Positions 18,814-28,559 are shown, numbered from the stretch's first letter. The stretch is DNA of 64,000 nt from Maribellus maritimus (GCF_022267315.1 NZ_JAIKLE010000020.1:1-64000); one strand, 5' to 3'. The notes: a model not told the origin generated them from the letters alone. Made by a program: numbers and translations.

Positions 18814-19655
18814 ACCATGTTTAAGTTACTAAGAGTTTTTGCTTTTACCAAAAGCATTATCTTTTTGATATTTGAAATTCGAATTCTTTTGTGGAGAAGC
18901 TTTTTAGCGGATGTTCGTTCCAGTTTCTTCAGCAACACCCGGTAGTAAAGGTATGCCAGCAGAACAGCAGTCCGCGATTTTCCAGGTAGTTTTTTTATCC
19001 CGGAGTAAGCATCTTTAAAGTCTTGTTTTATTTCTTTGATTATCTGATTTTTCGATGTTTCATCGAAAGAGGAAAGGTCGATATTCGGGAAGTAACACCG
19101 GCCAAGTTCCTGATAGTCGTTTCCTAAATCGCGTAAAAAATTCACCTTCTGAAAAGCTGACCCCAGCTTCATGGCTGGCCTTTTTAACGCTTTAAATTTT
19201 GTATCACTACCGTTACAAAAAATACGAAGGCACATCAATCCTACAACATCAGCTGAGCCATAAATATATTCATCAGTTTCTGTCTTACACGAATATATTT
19301 TCTTTTCCAGATCAAATTTCATGCTGGTTAAAAAAGCATCGATGTATTCCCTCGAAATATTGTATTCTGTCACTGTTTTTTGAAATGCATGTAAAACAGG
19401 ATTTAAACTGATTCCCTGTTCAATTGCTTCATTTAAATCTTTTTCAAAACGTTCAAGCAGTTGTTTTTTGTTGTGTTTATGGAAAGTGTCAACAATTTCA
19501 TCGGCAATCCGAACAAAACCATAAATTGCGTAAATCGCATTTCGCTGTTTTTTTTCCAGCAAACTTGCGGCAATCGAGAAAGATGTACTATAGCTAATAG
19601 TTACAATTTTCGATGTTTTGAATGCAGTTTCATCATATAGTTTTGTTTCAGTCAT
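18810..19655 (-). CDS. crtB: Phytoene/squalene synthase family, phytoene synthase
   Basis: Condenses two prenyl diphosphates head to head, the first committed carotenoid step. The 281 residues contain the two aspartate-rich motifs of trans-isoprenyl synthases: ADEIVD (51-56) and FLRDLGND (173-180), plus RCYFP. AAGGAA stands 6 nt before the ATG at 19655. C40 (GGPP) rather than C30 substrate is inferred from the CrtZ/CruF/cyclase company, all of which work on C40 carotenoids. It begins the strictly overlapping part of the operon. Confidence 0.93.
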   Translation of the reverse strand: MTETKLYDETAFKTSKIVTISYSTSFSIAASLLEKKQRNAIYAIYGFVRIADEIVDTFHKHNKKQLLERFEKDLNEAIEQGISLNPVLHAFQKTVTEYNISREYIDAFLTSMKFDLEKKIYSCKTETDEYIYGSADVVGLMCLRIFCNGSDTKFKALKRPAMKLGSAFQKVNFLRDLGNDYQELGRCYFPNIDLSSFDETSKNQIIKEIKQDFKDAYSGIKKLPGKSRTAVLLAYLYYRVLLKKLERTSAKKLLHKRIRISNIKKIMLLVKAKTLSNLNMV

Positions 19656-19749
19656 ATATTTCCTTATTGTCTTCAGAAAGTTGTTAGCATTGGTTTTACA
19701 TTCTCCTTTTATATTTTTATCAAGTTATGTTGTTTTTATTTTTTTACCT

Positions 19750-20541
19750 CTATACATGCGCTGTTTTTTGGAACCATGGGAAGAATGCACTGGTTTTTAA
19801 AGCGTATTTTTCATAACCCGATTTTTTTTGTTTTAAAGATTTTTCCAACATGGTAACCCCGGAGACTCTGATAATCAACCATGTCATCAAAACCGAACTT
19901 AAAATTGGAAAATAGCTCCCCGCTGCTACAGAAAAAATAGCATAACTCCACCAAACAGATGCGTCGCCGAAATAATTTGGGTGCCGCGTAAATTTCCAGA
20001 AACCGGTTTGTAAGACTTTTCCCTTGTTTTCCGGATTTGCTTTAAAGTTTCTCAGTTGATAGTCGGCGCCGGCTTCAAAAGTAAATCCCACCAGCCATGT
20101 AAAAACCGCCGCAAAATCGAATACGTTTAACGAATTTTCTTTTGAGAAATATTGTACAGCAAGAAGCGGAGATGAAATCAACCAAACCAATACTCCCTGC
20201 AATAAAAATACCTGAAAAAAACTTACCCACCAGTAGCGTTTGGGGCCATAATGTTTTCTGAAATTCTGATAACGATAGTCTTCTGGTTTTCCCAAATTTC
20301 GTATAAAGATGTGGATGGAAAGACGCAAACCCCATACACCAACCAACGCAAGAAGCAACAAGCTTCGGGAAGTAAACTCATTTGTTTTCTGAAAATATAT
20401 AAAATTGACGAGAACAAATCCAAGCCCCCAGAAAATATCGACAATGCCCGCGTCTTTCAAACGTACGCTAAAAATCCACGCCAGAGTAAAGAGCGCGACA
20501 ATCCAAATTAAACCTTCAATGTAAATTTCAAAAAAAAGCAT
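19750..20541 (-). CDS. DUF1295 (steroid 5-alpha-reductase-like) membrane protein
   Basis: 263 residues with about six hydrophobic helices. The C-terminal half has the family signature: TGFWKFTRHPNYFGD, SVWWSYAIF and a final YEKYALKTSAFFPWF. This fold is shared with isoprenylcysteine methyltransferases and steroid reductases, so reduction or methylation of a lipid or isoprenoid is possible. It lies 94 bp upstream of crtB in the same direction with no promoter or terminator evident between them. It is probably the first gene of the carotenoid transcript. A role in tailoring the pigment is only suggested by position. Confidence 0.85.
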   Translation of the reverse strand: MLFFEIYIEGLIWIVALFTLAWIFSVRLKDAGIVDIFWGLGFVLVNFIYFQKTNEFTSRSLLLLALVGVWGLRLSIHIFIRNLGKPEDYRYQNFRKHYGPKRYWWVSFFQVFLLQGVLVWLISSPLLAVQYFSKENSLNVFDFAAVFTWLVGFTFEAGADYQLRNFKANPENKGKVLQTGFWKFTRHPNYFGDASVWWSYAIFSVAAGSYFPILSSVLMTWLIIRVSGVTMLEKSLKQKKSGYEKYALKTSAFFPWFQKTAHV

Positions 20542-20574
20542 TTGTTTAAGTATTGTTTGTTTTACTTAAACAAA
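20541..20574 (-). promoter_or_regulatory. Perfect 12-bp dyad at the start of the carotenoid operon
   Basis: TTTGTTTAAGTA (20541-20552) and TACTTAAACAAA (20563-20574) are exact inverted repeats separated by 10 nt. The inner arm touches the A of the DUF1295 start codon. It could be an operator for a dimeric regulator or a 5'-UTR hairpin that covers the start. There is no T-run in the minus-strand direction that would make it a terminator. Confidence 0.6.
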
Positions 20575-20674
20575 AAAATCTTTGTTTTGATTAATGGAAT
20601 TTTAAAAAAAATGTTAAAATATTTATTTACAGCAAGTTTTTGAGGTCTCAATCTCAGGTTTTAAAATTTAGTTT

Positions 20675-21325
20675 TTAGCTTTCAAAAAACACTTCTCCAA
20701 AATATTCAGGTCTGTGATAATCCGGATTTTTAGTTTTAATGGGATTCCACGTAACAAAATGAGGTTCGGAGGTATCGTCGCCGCATTTGTAAAAATTAGC
20801 GCTTGCTTTTAATCCATTCAGAGAATTTAAATTACTGTATGCAAGACATTCTTTTGGAATCCGAATCATCATTTCCCACTCAAATTTGCCTATTTTTTCT
20901 TCAAAAGGTTGACTTCCCAACGAAGATGTAATTTCTATTTTTTTTATAATTTCCGGATCTACAAATTTGCGGTTGCCTCTCCCTGCACCAAATGCAAGGT
21001 GAATTGTTCCAATACAATTAAATTCAAAATTGTAATAGTTTTCACCGTCGGCCGAAATAAAAAATTCAACACAACTGTCTTTATAAACGTCGCCGTTGGT
21101 TCTGGTTTCTTTTGCCAAAATGTATTTTTCAACTACATAATATTTAAGCCATATTTCGTTTTGAATGTGGCCGATGCGAAAAGAAACCTTAGGTTGATAA
21201 CTAAACTCCTCCCAGTTTACAGTATTGATAAAGTTTGAAACAGTTTGTTTTTCCAACAGGTTTTCTGCTTCACTTAAAGAAACAGGCCGATTTATTTTTA
21301 ATTGTTTGATAAATAATTCCTTCAT
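20675..21325 (-). CDS. CBM9-like carbohydrate-binding family protein
   Basis: 216 residues without a signal peptide that resemble the CBM9-like (CBM9_2) beta-sandwich domain: VNWEEFSYQPKVSFRIGH, LKYYVVEKYILAKET, DSCVEFFISADG, YYNFEFNCIGTIHLAFG. Stand-alone members are common in Bacteroidota and their ligand is usually unknown. The ending (GLKASANFYKCGDDTSEPHFV, PDYHRPEYFGEVFFE) is typical of the family. It is divergent from the SNF2 gene and separated from the carotenoid operon by 133 bp. Confidence 0.8.
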   Translation of the reverse strand: MKELFIKQLKINRPVSLSEAENLLEKQTVSNFINTVNWEEFSYQPKVSFRIGHIQNEIWLKYYVVEKYILAKETRTNGDVYKDSCVEFFISADGENYYNFEFNCIGTIHLAFGAGRGNRKFVDPEIIKKIEITSSLGSQPFEEKIGKFEWEMMIRIPKECLAYSNLNSLNGLKASANFYKCGDDTSEPHFVTWNPIKTKNPDYHRPEYFGEVFFES

Positions 21326-21435
21326 AACATTTGTTTTTTGTAAAGGTAAAAATAGATCTTTTTTGTGCTTTTTCTCAATCAGAAATTAATCTCTCAAAGA
21401 AAAACTAAATTGTTAAGTTATCTTCCCCGTTTGAT

Positions 21436-21473
21436 TTTGTCCTTCCCGTTTTTTATTTTCCTTGTTATATTTG
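21436..21473 (+). promoter_or_regulatory. Probable promoter of the SNF2 helicase gene
   Basis: TATATTTG (21466-21473) matches TAnnTTTG exactly, 72 nt before the start codon. The nearest upstream TTTG (21436-21439) is 26 nt away, somewhat long for a -33 element, so only the -7 box is a good match. Confidence 0.4.
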
Positions 21474-21545
21474 AGGTTCTTTTTGATTGAAATATTTTGT
21501 TCAGTATAAACTTTTAAAATAAACAGAAGTTAACGGGAAGCAAAA

Positions 21546-24491
21546 ATGGCTGAAACCGAATTTATAATTGCCCTTACCGAACACCGGTATTTTGGAAGTG
21601 TTTTTGTACCTTATCTGATTGAAAAGGAAGAGCAGTTTTATATTGTAAAGAGGCATATTAAACCACGCGATCTGGAGAATAATTCAGACTACAGTTTTAA
21701 ACCATACGAAAGAGAACTGGTTGGAATTATAGAAAAATACAGTGACGAAAATTTAACAAAGAAGTTTTCCCGTGCGGGAAGTGTTTCCGAATTTTTTTCT
21801 TCGCTTAAACCAGGGTATTTTGAAAAAAATATCACTCCGTATATCGAAAAACAGATGTTTAAGGTGGCTGCAATTTTAATGTTGTGCCCCGTACGTTTAT
21901 TAAAGAAGGAAACAAAATATGCCAATTTGTATGATGAGGATGAGATTTTGGTACAGCCGGTTTTTGCAAATCCGGTTTTTTATTTTGAACGTACTGAAAA
22001 AGAAACACATTACCGGTTAAAAGTATATCTTGATAAAAATGAAATTACCCTGAAGAATTCAAAACTCCAAATTATTTGTAACGAACCATGTTTAATGATT
22101 CACCGCAGCCGTTTGATTGTTTTTGAAGAATTTAATGCAAAAAAAATGGTTCCTTTTTTTGAAAAGGAAAAAGTGACGGTTCCCCATTCAATTGAAGAAA
22201 AATATTATTCCGGTTTCGTGTTAAATACCATCCGCGATAATGATGTTCTTGCCAAGGGGTTTAAAATTCTTGAAGAGGATTTGAAAAAAAGAGCGGTGCT
22301 GAGTTTGGAGAAAAATTTAAAACAGGAGCCGTGTTTTGTGCTTCATTTTTATTATGGTGATGAGAAGTTTCTCCCGAATTCAAACCGAAAAGTAGCTGTA
22401 AATCTTCACAAAAGGAATGACAGTTATGTTTTTGAAAAAGTAAAACGAAATTTTGCATGGGAAAACACAATTCAGAACCATTTAAATGAGGCCGGATTAA
22501 AGGAAAATAACGGAAGTTTTTTGCCCAAAGGATATGAGTTGTTTGAACATAGCGACTTGGTTTACTTTTTGGTCAACTGGATAAACCAGCATAAGAATAA
22601 ACTGGAAGCAAACAATATTTATTTCACGCAGAGCAATTTGGAAAAAAAATATTTTACCGGAGATCAGCAGCTTGAAATGAAGGCAAAAACTTCAGGAGAC
22701 TGGTTTGATGTTTATGCAACGGTTCGTTTTGGTGAATTCCAAATTCCGTTTATCAAACTAAAAAAGTATATTCTGAATGATATTCGGGAGTTTGAACTGC
22801 CAAACGGTGAAATTGCTGTGTTGCCCGATGAATGGTTTGCCCGCTACAAAGGGCTGGTTCCTTTTTCGAAAGGGCAGGGCGAAAAGCTGCAGTTTGAGAA
22901 ACATCATTTTATGCTTTTGAAAAACGGGTTGCAACAATTTGATAAATCGGTGATGGAACGTTTTCAGAAAATGGAAACGACAGCGACAAAAGGATTAAGC
23001 TTACCAGCCAATTTAAAGGCAAAACTCAGAGCATACCAGGAAGAAGGTTTTCAGTGGATGTTTCATTTGTATAAGAACGGATTTGGGGGGTGCCTGGCCG
23101 ATGATATGGGGCTGGGTAAAACCTTACAAACACTCTCTCTTTTATTAAAATTAAAACGGAATAGAACAAAGCAGATAAAGGTTGTCGACCCGACAGAAAA
23201 AGACGGGCAGCTCGATTTATTTGAAACATCAGGAGAGGAAGAAAATAATCAGTCGGCGAGTTTAATTGTTTTGCCAACGTCGCTTGTACATAACTGGGAC
23301 AATGAAATCAGGAAATTTACTCCGGCCTTAAAAGCATACAAACATATTGGAGTCCAGCGTAAGAAGGCAGTTGATTTGGAAAAAATCACGGAATTCTACG
23401 ACATTATTTTAACGACTTACGGAACAGTTCGCAATGATATTGATATGCTGTCGAAAACAGAATTTTTTTACATCATTTTAGATGAAAGCCAGTTTATAAA
23501 GAATCCAACATCCAAAACCTACAAAGCAGTAATGAAACTGCGTTCGCAGCATCGTTTGGTTCTTACCGGAACGCCGATTGAAAACTCATTGTCAGATTTG
23601 TGGTCGCAAATGAATTTTTTAAACAAGGGAGTTTTGGGGAATCTCGCTTTTTTTAGAAACAGCTTTATTACACCCATCGAGAAGCACAAAAGTCAGGAGC
23701 AGCAAGAGAAATTGCAGCTTCTGATTCGCCCGTTTATTTTGCGACGTAAAAAAGAAGAAGTTGCTAAAGATTTGCCACCGCTGGTTGAACAGGTGCGTGT
23801 TTGTGAAATGTCGAAAGAGCAAAGTAAACTGTATGAACATGAGAAGTCGGTAATTCGGAATACCATTCTGGAGAATATTGAGAAAGAAGGGATGGAGAAA
23901 TCGGGATTTGTGATTTTACAGGGGCTTACCAAATTACGGCAGTTGGCTAATCATCCATCGCTGATGGAAAAAGAGAACGAAGAAAGCTCCGGGAAGTTTG
24001 ATGAGATTTTTAGAATGCTGGAAAACCTTGTAGCTGAAAATCACAAAGTGCTGATTTTTTCCTCTTTTGTTAAACACCTCGAATTGCTTCAGGAGAAAAT
24101 TGAAAAACAGAAATGGAAATACAGTTTGCTAACAGGGCAAACTTCAAAACGTGAAGAGGTAATCCAGAGTTTTCAAAACGATCCGGATAATCGTATTTTT
24201 CTGATTTCGCTAAAAGCCGGCGGGGTAGGCCTGAATCTAACTGAAGCCGACTATGTTTTTATCATTGATCCGTGGTGGAATCCGGCAGCGGAAAATCAGG
24301 CGATAAATCGGGCGCACCGCATCGGGCAGGGTAAACACGTTTTTGTCTATCGTTTTATTACTGAAGATTCGATCGAAGAAAAAATTCAGCAGCTACAGGA
24401 ACATAAAAGTTCGCTGGCCGATAAGTTTATTAACTCCAATAATCCGTTTCAGAAAATTAGCAAAGAGGAAATTGTTGTCTTGTTTAAATAA
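21546..24491 (+). CDS. SNF2-family ATP-dependent DNA helicase/translocase
   Basis: 981-residue Swi2/Snf2 ATPase, probably a nucleic-acid translocase working with RNA polymerase or in repair. The N-terminal ~490 residues are a variable region without a motif I recognise. The helicase core has motif I DDMGLGKT (519-526), motif II DESQ (646-649) in place of DEAH/DEGH, motif III LTGTPIENSLSDLWSQMNF, then the C-terminal RecA lobe: VLIFSSFVKHLELL, LKAGGVGLNLTEADYV, and motif VI NQAINRAHRIGQ. Only large plus-strand gene in the first half of the window. Its 3' end faces the BNR gene with no obvious terminator in the 91-bp gap. Confidence 0.94.
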   Translation: MAETEFIIALTEHRYFGSVFVPYLIEKEEQFYIVKRHIKPRDLENNSDYSFKPYERELVGIIEKYSDENLTKKFSRAGSVSEFFSSLKPGYFEKNITPYIEKQMFKVAAILMLCPVRLLKKETKYANLYDEDEILVQPVFANPVFYFERTEKETHYRLKVYLDKNEITLKNSKLQIICNEPCLMIHRSRLIVFEEFNAKKMVPFFEKEKVTVPHSIEEKYYSGFVLNTIRDNDVLAKGFKILEEDLKKRAVLSLEKNLKQEPCFVLHFYYGDEKFLPNSNRKVAVNLHKRNDSYVFEKVKRNFAWENTIQNHLNEAGLKENNGSFLPKGYELFEHSDLVYFLVNWINQHKNKLEANNIYFTQSNLEKKYFTGDQQLEMKAKTSGDWFDVYATVRFGEFQIPFIKLKKYILNDIREFELPNGEIAVLPDEWFARYKGLVPFSKGQGEKLQFEKHHFMLLKNGLQQFDKSVMERFQKMETTATKGLSLPANLKAKLRAYQEEGFQWMFHLYKNGFGGCLADDMGLGKTLQTLSLLLKLKRNRTKQIKVVDPTEKDGQLDLFETSGEEENNQSASLIVLPTSLVHNWDNEIRKFTPALKAYKHIGVQRKKAVDLEKITEFYDIILTTYGTVRNDIDMLSKTEFFYIILDESQFIKNPTSKTYKAVMKLRSQHRLVLTGTPIENSLSDLWSQMNFLNKGVLGNLAFFRNSFITPIEKHKSQEQQEKLQLLIRPFILRRKKEEVAKDLPPLVEQVRVCEMSKEQSKLYEHEKSVIRNTILENIEKEGMEKSGFVILQGLTKLRQLANHPSLMEKENEESSGKFDEIFRMLENLVAENHKVLIFSSFVKHLELLQEKIEKQKWKYSLLTGQTSKREEVIQSFQNDPDNRIFLISLKAGGVGLNLTEADYVFIIDPWWNPAAENQAINRAHRIGQGKHVFVYRFITEDSIEEKIQQLQEHKSSLADKFINSNNPFQKISKEEIVVLFK

Positions 24492-24582
24492 ATTTTGTTG
24501 CTGAATTTCTAAATTATGCTTTGATTTTCAGAATAGTTAAGCCAATATTTTTTCTTTGGTAAAGTGCTTTCCGTTCCAGATG

Positions 24583-27500
24583 TTACTCTTTAATTTGCAC
24601 TGCCGGAATTTTAGCATCCCAAACCTGATCATTCAATTTAGGAATTTCTTCATCCTTAATTTTTTTGAATGCAGCCAGTTCCTTATCAATTTTGGCTGTT
24701 AATTCGGTTTTTACAGCAATCGATTGGTCGGTTGGTCGTGCATCGCTTGAGGCGACAATACCCGCAACAGCCGCGAGTTTGTTATTTAGTCGAATTGGAA
24801 AATTCAACGGGTCCTGCGGACTTTTGTTTTGGGTTTGGTAAAGTGCTTTTTCGATACTGTCCATCTTTGCCGATATTGTTTTTATCTGTTCCAGAATTGC
24901 TGCATTTTCTTCTTTATCAACCTTTTCCTTTATGTGGGTTAATTGTTTCTGTGCTTCACGAATATCCAGAATACACTGGTGTGTTTCTGTTAGTTTATCA
25001 CGCACATCAAGCAGAAAATCAAACTGAGCCTGGTAATCTTCCTGTGTGGCACTATAGTTTGGAACAGGTAAAATGCCAAACGATTTTTCTTCAGAAATTC
25101 CGTCAACAGTAAGTTTTGCATAATATACTCCGGGAATAGCCACCGGCCCCCGCAGACTTCCGCCCCACATAATGAGCCCCGGAAATCCTTTGGCATTTGG
25201 ATAGCGCAGATTCCAAACAAAACGGTTCAATCCTTTCTCAACTTCTATTTTTCCAAGTGCCAGATTATCTTTTAATTCTTTTTCCGAAACATTGTTTTTA
25301 AAAGTATATATCAGGTTTTTGTTTTTGTCCAGAATTTCCATTTGCACTGAAGTAGAATCGTTTCTGTCTTTTAGCCAGAAATCGATAACAGCACCCGAAG
25401 GTGGATTTTCTCCACTGTTATTTCCTCCTCTTCCCGTTAATATTTTGTAGGATTGACGTTGGTTGAAAAGTACAAGAGCTTGCTCAGTTACCTCTTTTGT
25501 AAGTTGTTGCAAAGTGGTAATGTCATCCAAAATCCACAAACTTCTTCCTTGTGTTGCAACAATTAAATCGTTGTCTTTTATTGTCAGGTCGGTAATGGGA
25601 ACAACAGGCAAATTCAATTGAAAAGGTTGCCATAATTCTCCGTCGTTAAACGAAATGTACATTCCGCTTTCTGTGCCTGCAAAAAGTAATCCGGGTCTTG
25701 TTTTATCTGCGCGAATAACACGGGTGAAATGGTCTTTCCGGATACCGTCTGTTATTTTCTTCCAGGTTTTTCCATAGTCCAGCGTCTTGTAAAGGTATGG
25801 AGTAAAATCATCGTTTTTGTATGAAGTGGCGGCAACATACAAACCTCCTTTTTCATAGGGATGAGGTTCAATACTATTTATCATCGTCCATTCGGGCATC
25901 ATGGAGGCAGGTGGTGTTACATTTTCCCAGCTTTCGCCACTATTTTGAGTAACATGAATCAACCCATCATCGCTTCCGGTCCAAATAACTCCAGGTTCCA
26001 GTACAGATTCGCAGGCTGCGAAAATAGTTCCGTAATATTCAACACTGGTGTTGTCTTTGGTAATAGACCCCCCCGACGACTCCATTTTTGTTGTATCATT
26101 CCGCGTTAAATCAGGGCTGATTTGTTGCCAGCTTTGCCCTTCATTGGTTGTTTTGAAAAGAACGTTGGCTGCACAATAGAGCGCATTTTGGTCGTGAACG
26201 GAAAAGAAAATCGGGTAATTCCATTGGAAACGATATTTAATATCTTTTGCAGCCCAACCCATCGGATTGTCAGGCCAAACATCAATCATTCTCGTTTCTC
26301 CGGTTTTATGATTGTGACGAACCAAATATCCACCGTATGACCCTCCGTAAACAATATCAGAATTTTTGGGATCGGGTGCAATAAAACCACTTTCTCCACC
26401 AGCAGTAGATTCCCAGTTGTCTTCTGAAATTCCACCTGATAAGCTACGGTGTTGGATTCGAACAGTTGAATTATCTTGTTGCGCAGCGTAAATCCGGTAT
26501 GGGAAATGATTATCGGTGATGACCCTGTAAAATTGTGCGGTAGGCTGGTTGTCCATTGTCGACCAGTTATGAGCTCCGTCGAGACTGATTTGGCCACCTC
26601 CATCGTCGCCAATTATCATTTGGCTGTTGTTTTCCGGGTTAATCCACAAATCGTGATGATCGCTGTGAGGTGTTCTTATTGATTCAAATGTTTTTCCTCC
26701 ATCTTTCGATTTCCAGAAACCCACATTCAAAACATAAACTATGTCTTCATTTTGTGTGTCGGCATTGATCCGGGTGTAGTACCATGCACGCTGACGCAGA
26801 TTTCGGTCTTCGTTTGTTTTTGTCCATGTTTTTCCTGCATCGTCGGAACGAAATACTCCGCCATTTTCCGCTTCAATAATAGCCCAAATCCGGTTTCGTT
26901 TTGCAGGCGATGCAGTAACGCCGATTATACCGAGTGTTCCTTGCGGGAGTCCCTTGCTGTCGCTGATATTTTGCCAGGAATCTCCGCCATCTGTACTTTT
27001 CCAAAGTGCCGAACCTTCCCCGCCGCTTTCCAGGGTGTAAGGTTTTCGTCTTACTTTCCAGGTTGATGCATAAATTACAAGCGGATTAAATGGGTCGAGA
27101 ACCAGGTCTACCGCGCCGGCATCTTCACTTACAAAAAGTATTTTTTCCCAGTTTTTTCCTCCATCTTTTGAGCGATAGATTCCACGTTCTTCGTTTGGCC
27201 CGAATACGTGCCCTAAAACAGCAGCATAAACAAGGTCCGGATTTTCCGGATGAACGCGGATCCGAGGAATATACTGTCCTTCTTTTAACCCCGTGTATTT
27301 CCAGGTTTCTCCGGCATCCATTGATTTCCAGATGCCATAACCGTGCGATACATTTCCTCTCACGGTTACTTCACCTCCGCCTGCATAAATAATATTGTCG
27401 TTTGACGGAGCGACCGTAACTGCCCCAATTGTTCCTCCAAAATATCCGTCACTTACATTTTTCCAGTTTTGGCCTGCATCTTCAGTTTTCCAGACGCCAC

Positions 27501-27723
27501 CACCAGTGGCCCCGAAATAGTATACGTCAGGATTATTGGTTACGCCGCAAACAGCAGCAGAACGGCCACCACGAAATGGGCCAATATTCCTGTATTTTAA
27601 ATTACTGTAGGCCGAAGTGTCAGGAAGTGCTTCAACTTTCTTTTCATTTTTTTTACCAAAGCTGAGGTCGGAAATTCCCAGGAGCAGAACTGAAATTACC
27701 AATAAAGATTTTAGGCGATGCAT
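24583..27723 (-). CDS. Exported BNR/VPS10-type beta-propeller protein
   Basis: 1046 residues with a Sec signal peptide (about 1-23). Repeated BNR/Asp-box units cover about residues 45-720: VWKTEDAGQNWKN, IWKSMDAGETWKY, IYRSKDGGKNWEK, LWKSTDGGDSWQN, VFRSDDAGKTWTK, FWKSKDGGKTFES. This builds one or two propellers as in sortilin/VPS10 and sialidase-like proteins. The C-terminal ~300 residues include a beta-rich domain and a coiled-coil helix region (about 920-960). Databases often label such proteins glycosyl hydrolases, but I see no catalytic residues that prove this. No type IX sorting tail is evident. Function unknown. Confidence 0.88.
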   Translation of the reverse strand: MHRLKSLLVISVLLLGISDLSFGKKNEKKVEALPDTSAYSNLKYRNIGPFRGGRSAAVCGVTNNPDVYYFGATGGGVWKTEDAGQNWKNVSDGYFGGTIGAVTVAPSNDNIIYAGGGEVTVRGNVSHGYGIWKSMDAGETWKYTGLKEGQYIPRIRVHPENPDLVYAAVLGHVFGPNEERGIYRSKDGGKNWEKILFVSEDAGAVDLVLDPFNPLVIYASTWKVRRKPYTLESGGEGSALWKSTDGGDSWQNISDSKGLPQGTLGIIGVTASPAKRNRIWAIIEAENGGVFRSDDAGKTWTKTNEDRNLRQRAWYYTRINADTQNEDIVYVLNVGFWKSKDGGKTFESIRTPHSDHHDLWINPENNSQMIIGDDGGGQISLDGAHNWSTMDNQPTAQFYRVITDNHFPYRIYAAQQDNSTVRIQHRSLSGGISEDNWESTAGGESGFIAPDPKNSDIVYGGSYGGYLVRHNHKTGETRMIDVWPDNPMGWAAKDIKYRFQWNYPIFFSVHDQNALYCAANVLFKTTNEGQSWQQISPDLTRNDTTKMESSGGSITKDNTSVEYYGTIFAACESVLEPGVIWTGSDDGLIHVTQNSGESWENVTPPASMMPEWTMINSIEPHPYEKGGLYVAATSYKNDDFTPYLYKTLDYGKTWKKITDGIRKDHFTRVIRADKTRPGLLFAGTESGMYISFNDGELWQPFQLNLPVVPITDLTIKDNDLIVATQGRSLWILDDITTLQQLTKEVTEQALVLFNQRQSYKILTGRGGNNSGENPPSGAVIDFWLKDRNDSTSVQMEILDKNKNLIYTFKNNVSEKELKDNLALGKIEVEKGLNRFVWNLRYPNAKGFPGLIMWGGSLRGPVAIPGVYYAKLTVDGISEEKSFGILPVPNYSATQEDYQAQFDFLLDVRDKLTETHQCILDIREAQKQLTHIKEKVDKEENAAILEQIKTISAKMDSIEKALYQTQNKSPQDPLNFPIRLNNKLAAVAGIVASSDARPTDQSIAVKTELTAKIDKELAAFKKIKDEEIPKLNDQVWDAKIPAVQIKE

Positions 27724-27774
27724 AAGATATTTTGAATGTTTGTAGGGCTAATGTAATAAAATAGCTTGTAATTT

Positions 27775-28521
27775 CTACTTTTTCCTGTTTCGGACGTAAA
27801 TCAGTTTAAATTTTCCTTTATAACTGTCACGTTGTTCAATTTCGAACTTTCCAATCGAATTGATGAGGGGGGTGAGTTTTTCAAAACCGTAATTTCGCGA
27901 GTCGAAGTTGGGTTGTTTTTTCTGAAGTAAACTGCCTACATCACCCAAAAAAGCCCAGCCATCGTCTTCAGCCAGGTCTGAGATTGTTGAAGAAATGAGT
28001 TTTACAACTTTCGGAGTTATTTTGTCATAATCGTTCTTTCTACTTGTTTTATTAGAAGTGGAATTGGTTTCGTTTTCTTTTGCCCTGTTTTTTAGAATCT
28101 CGATGTAAATAAACTTATCGCAGGCAACAATAAAGGGTTCCGGTGTTTTCTTTTCTCCAATTCCAATTACTTTCATACCTGCTTCGCGCAGCCGTGTTGC
28201 CAGCCGCGTGAAGTCACTGTCGCTTGAGACAAGACAGAACCCATCAACCTTACCACTGTACAAAATATCCATTGCATCGATAATCATGGCTGAATCAGTT
28301 GAGTTCTTTCCTGTTGTGTAGGCATATTGCTGCACCGGATTGATGGCATTTTCAAGCAAAACGTTTTTCCATTTTGCTACAGTAGGAATGGTCCAGTCGC
28401 CATAAATTCTTTTGATGGTCGGGTTTCCGTACTTGGCAATTTCTTCCATCATTTCTTTTACATATGCTGAAGGTATATTGTCACCATCAATAAGGACAGC
28501 CAGTTTAAAATCACTTTCCAT
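27775..28521 (-). CDS. NYN-domain (PIN-like) protein with C-terminal LOTUS/OST-HTH domain
   Basis: Likely RNA-acting nuclease. I use the ATG at 28521 (248 residues); the in-frame start 27 bp upstream is TTG. The NYN domain has the acidic sites AVLIDGDNIP, TDSAMIIDAMDILYSG and CLVSSDSDFTRLATRLRE, followed by GEKKTPEPFIVACDKFIY, the LabA/MARF1-type arrangement. After a polar linker, the C-terminal part (ISSTISDLAEDDGWAFLGDV, then LTPLINSIGKFEI) fits a LOTUS/OST-HTH RNA-binding domain. It is downstream of batE, with a weak 7-bp hairpin between. Confidence 0.9.
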   Translation of the reverse strand: MESDFKLAVLIDGDNIPSAYVKEMMEEIAKYGNPTIKRIYGDWTIPTVAKWKNVLLENAINPVQQYAYTTGKNSTDSAMIIDAMDILYSGKVDGFCLVSSDSDFTRLATRLREAGMKVIGIGEKKTPEPFIVACDKFIYIEILKNRAKENETNSTSNKTSRKNDYDKITPKVVKLISSTISDLAEDDGWAFLGDVGSLLQKKQPNFDSRNYGFEKLTPLINSIGKFEIEQRDSYKGKFKLIYVRNRKK

Positions 28522-28559
28522 AATTTGATTTATTTTTGCTTTGTGCAATAGGATTAAAG

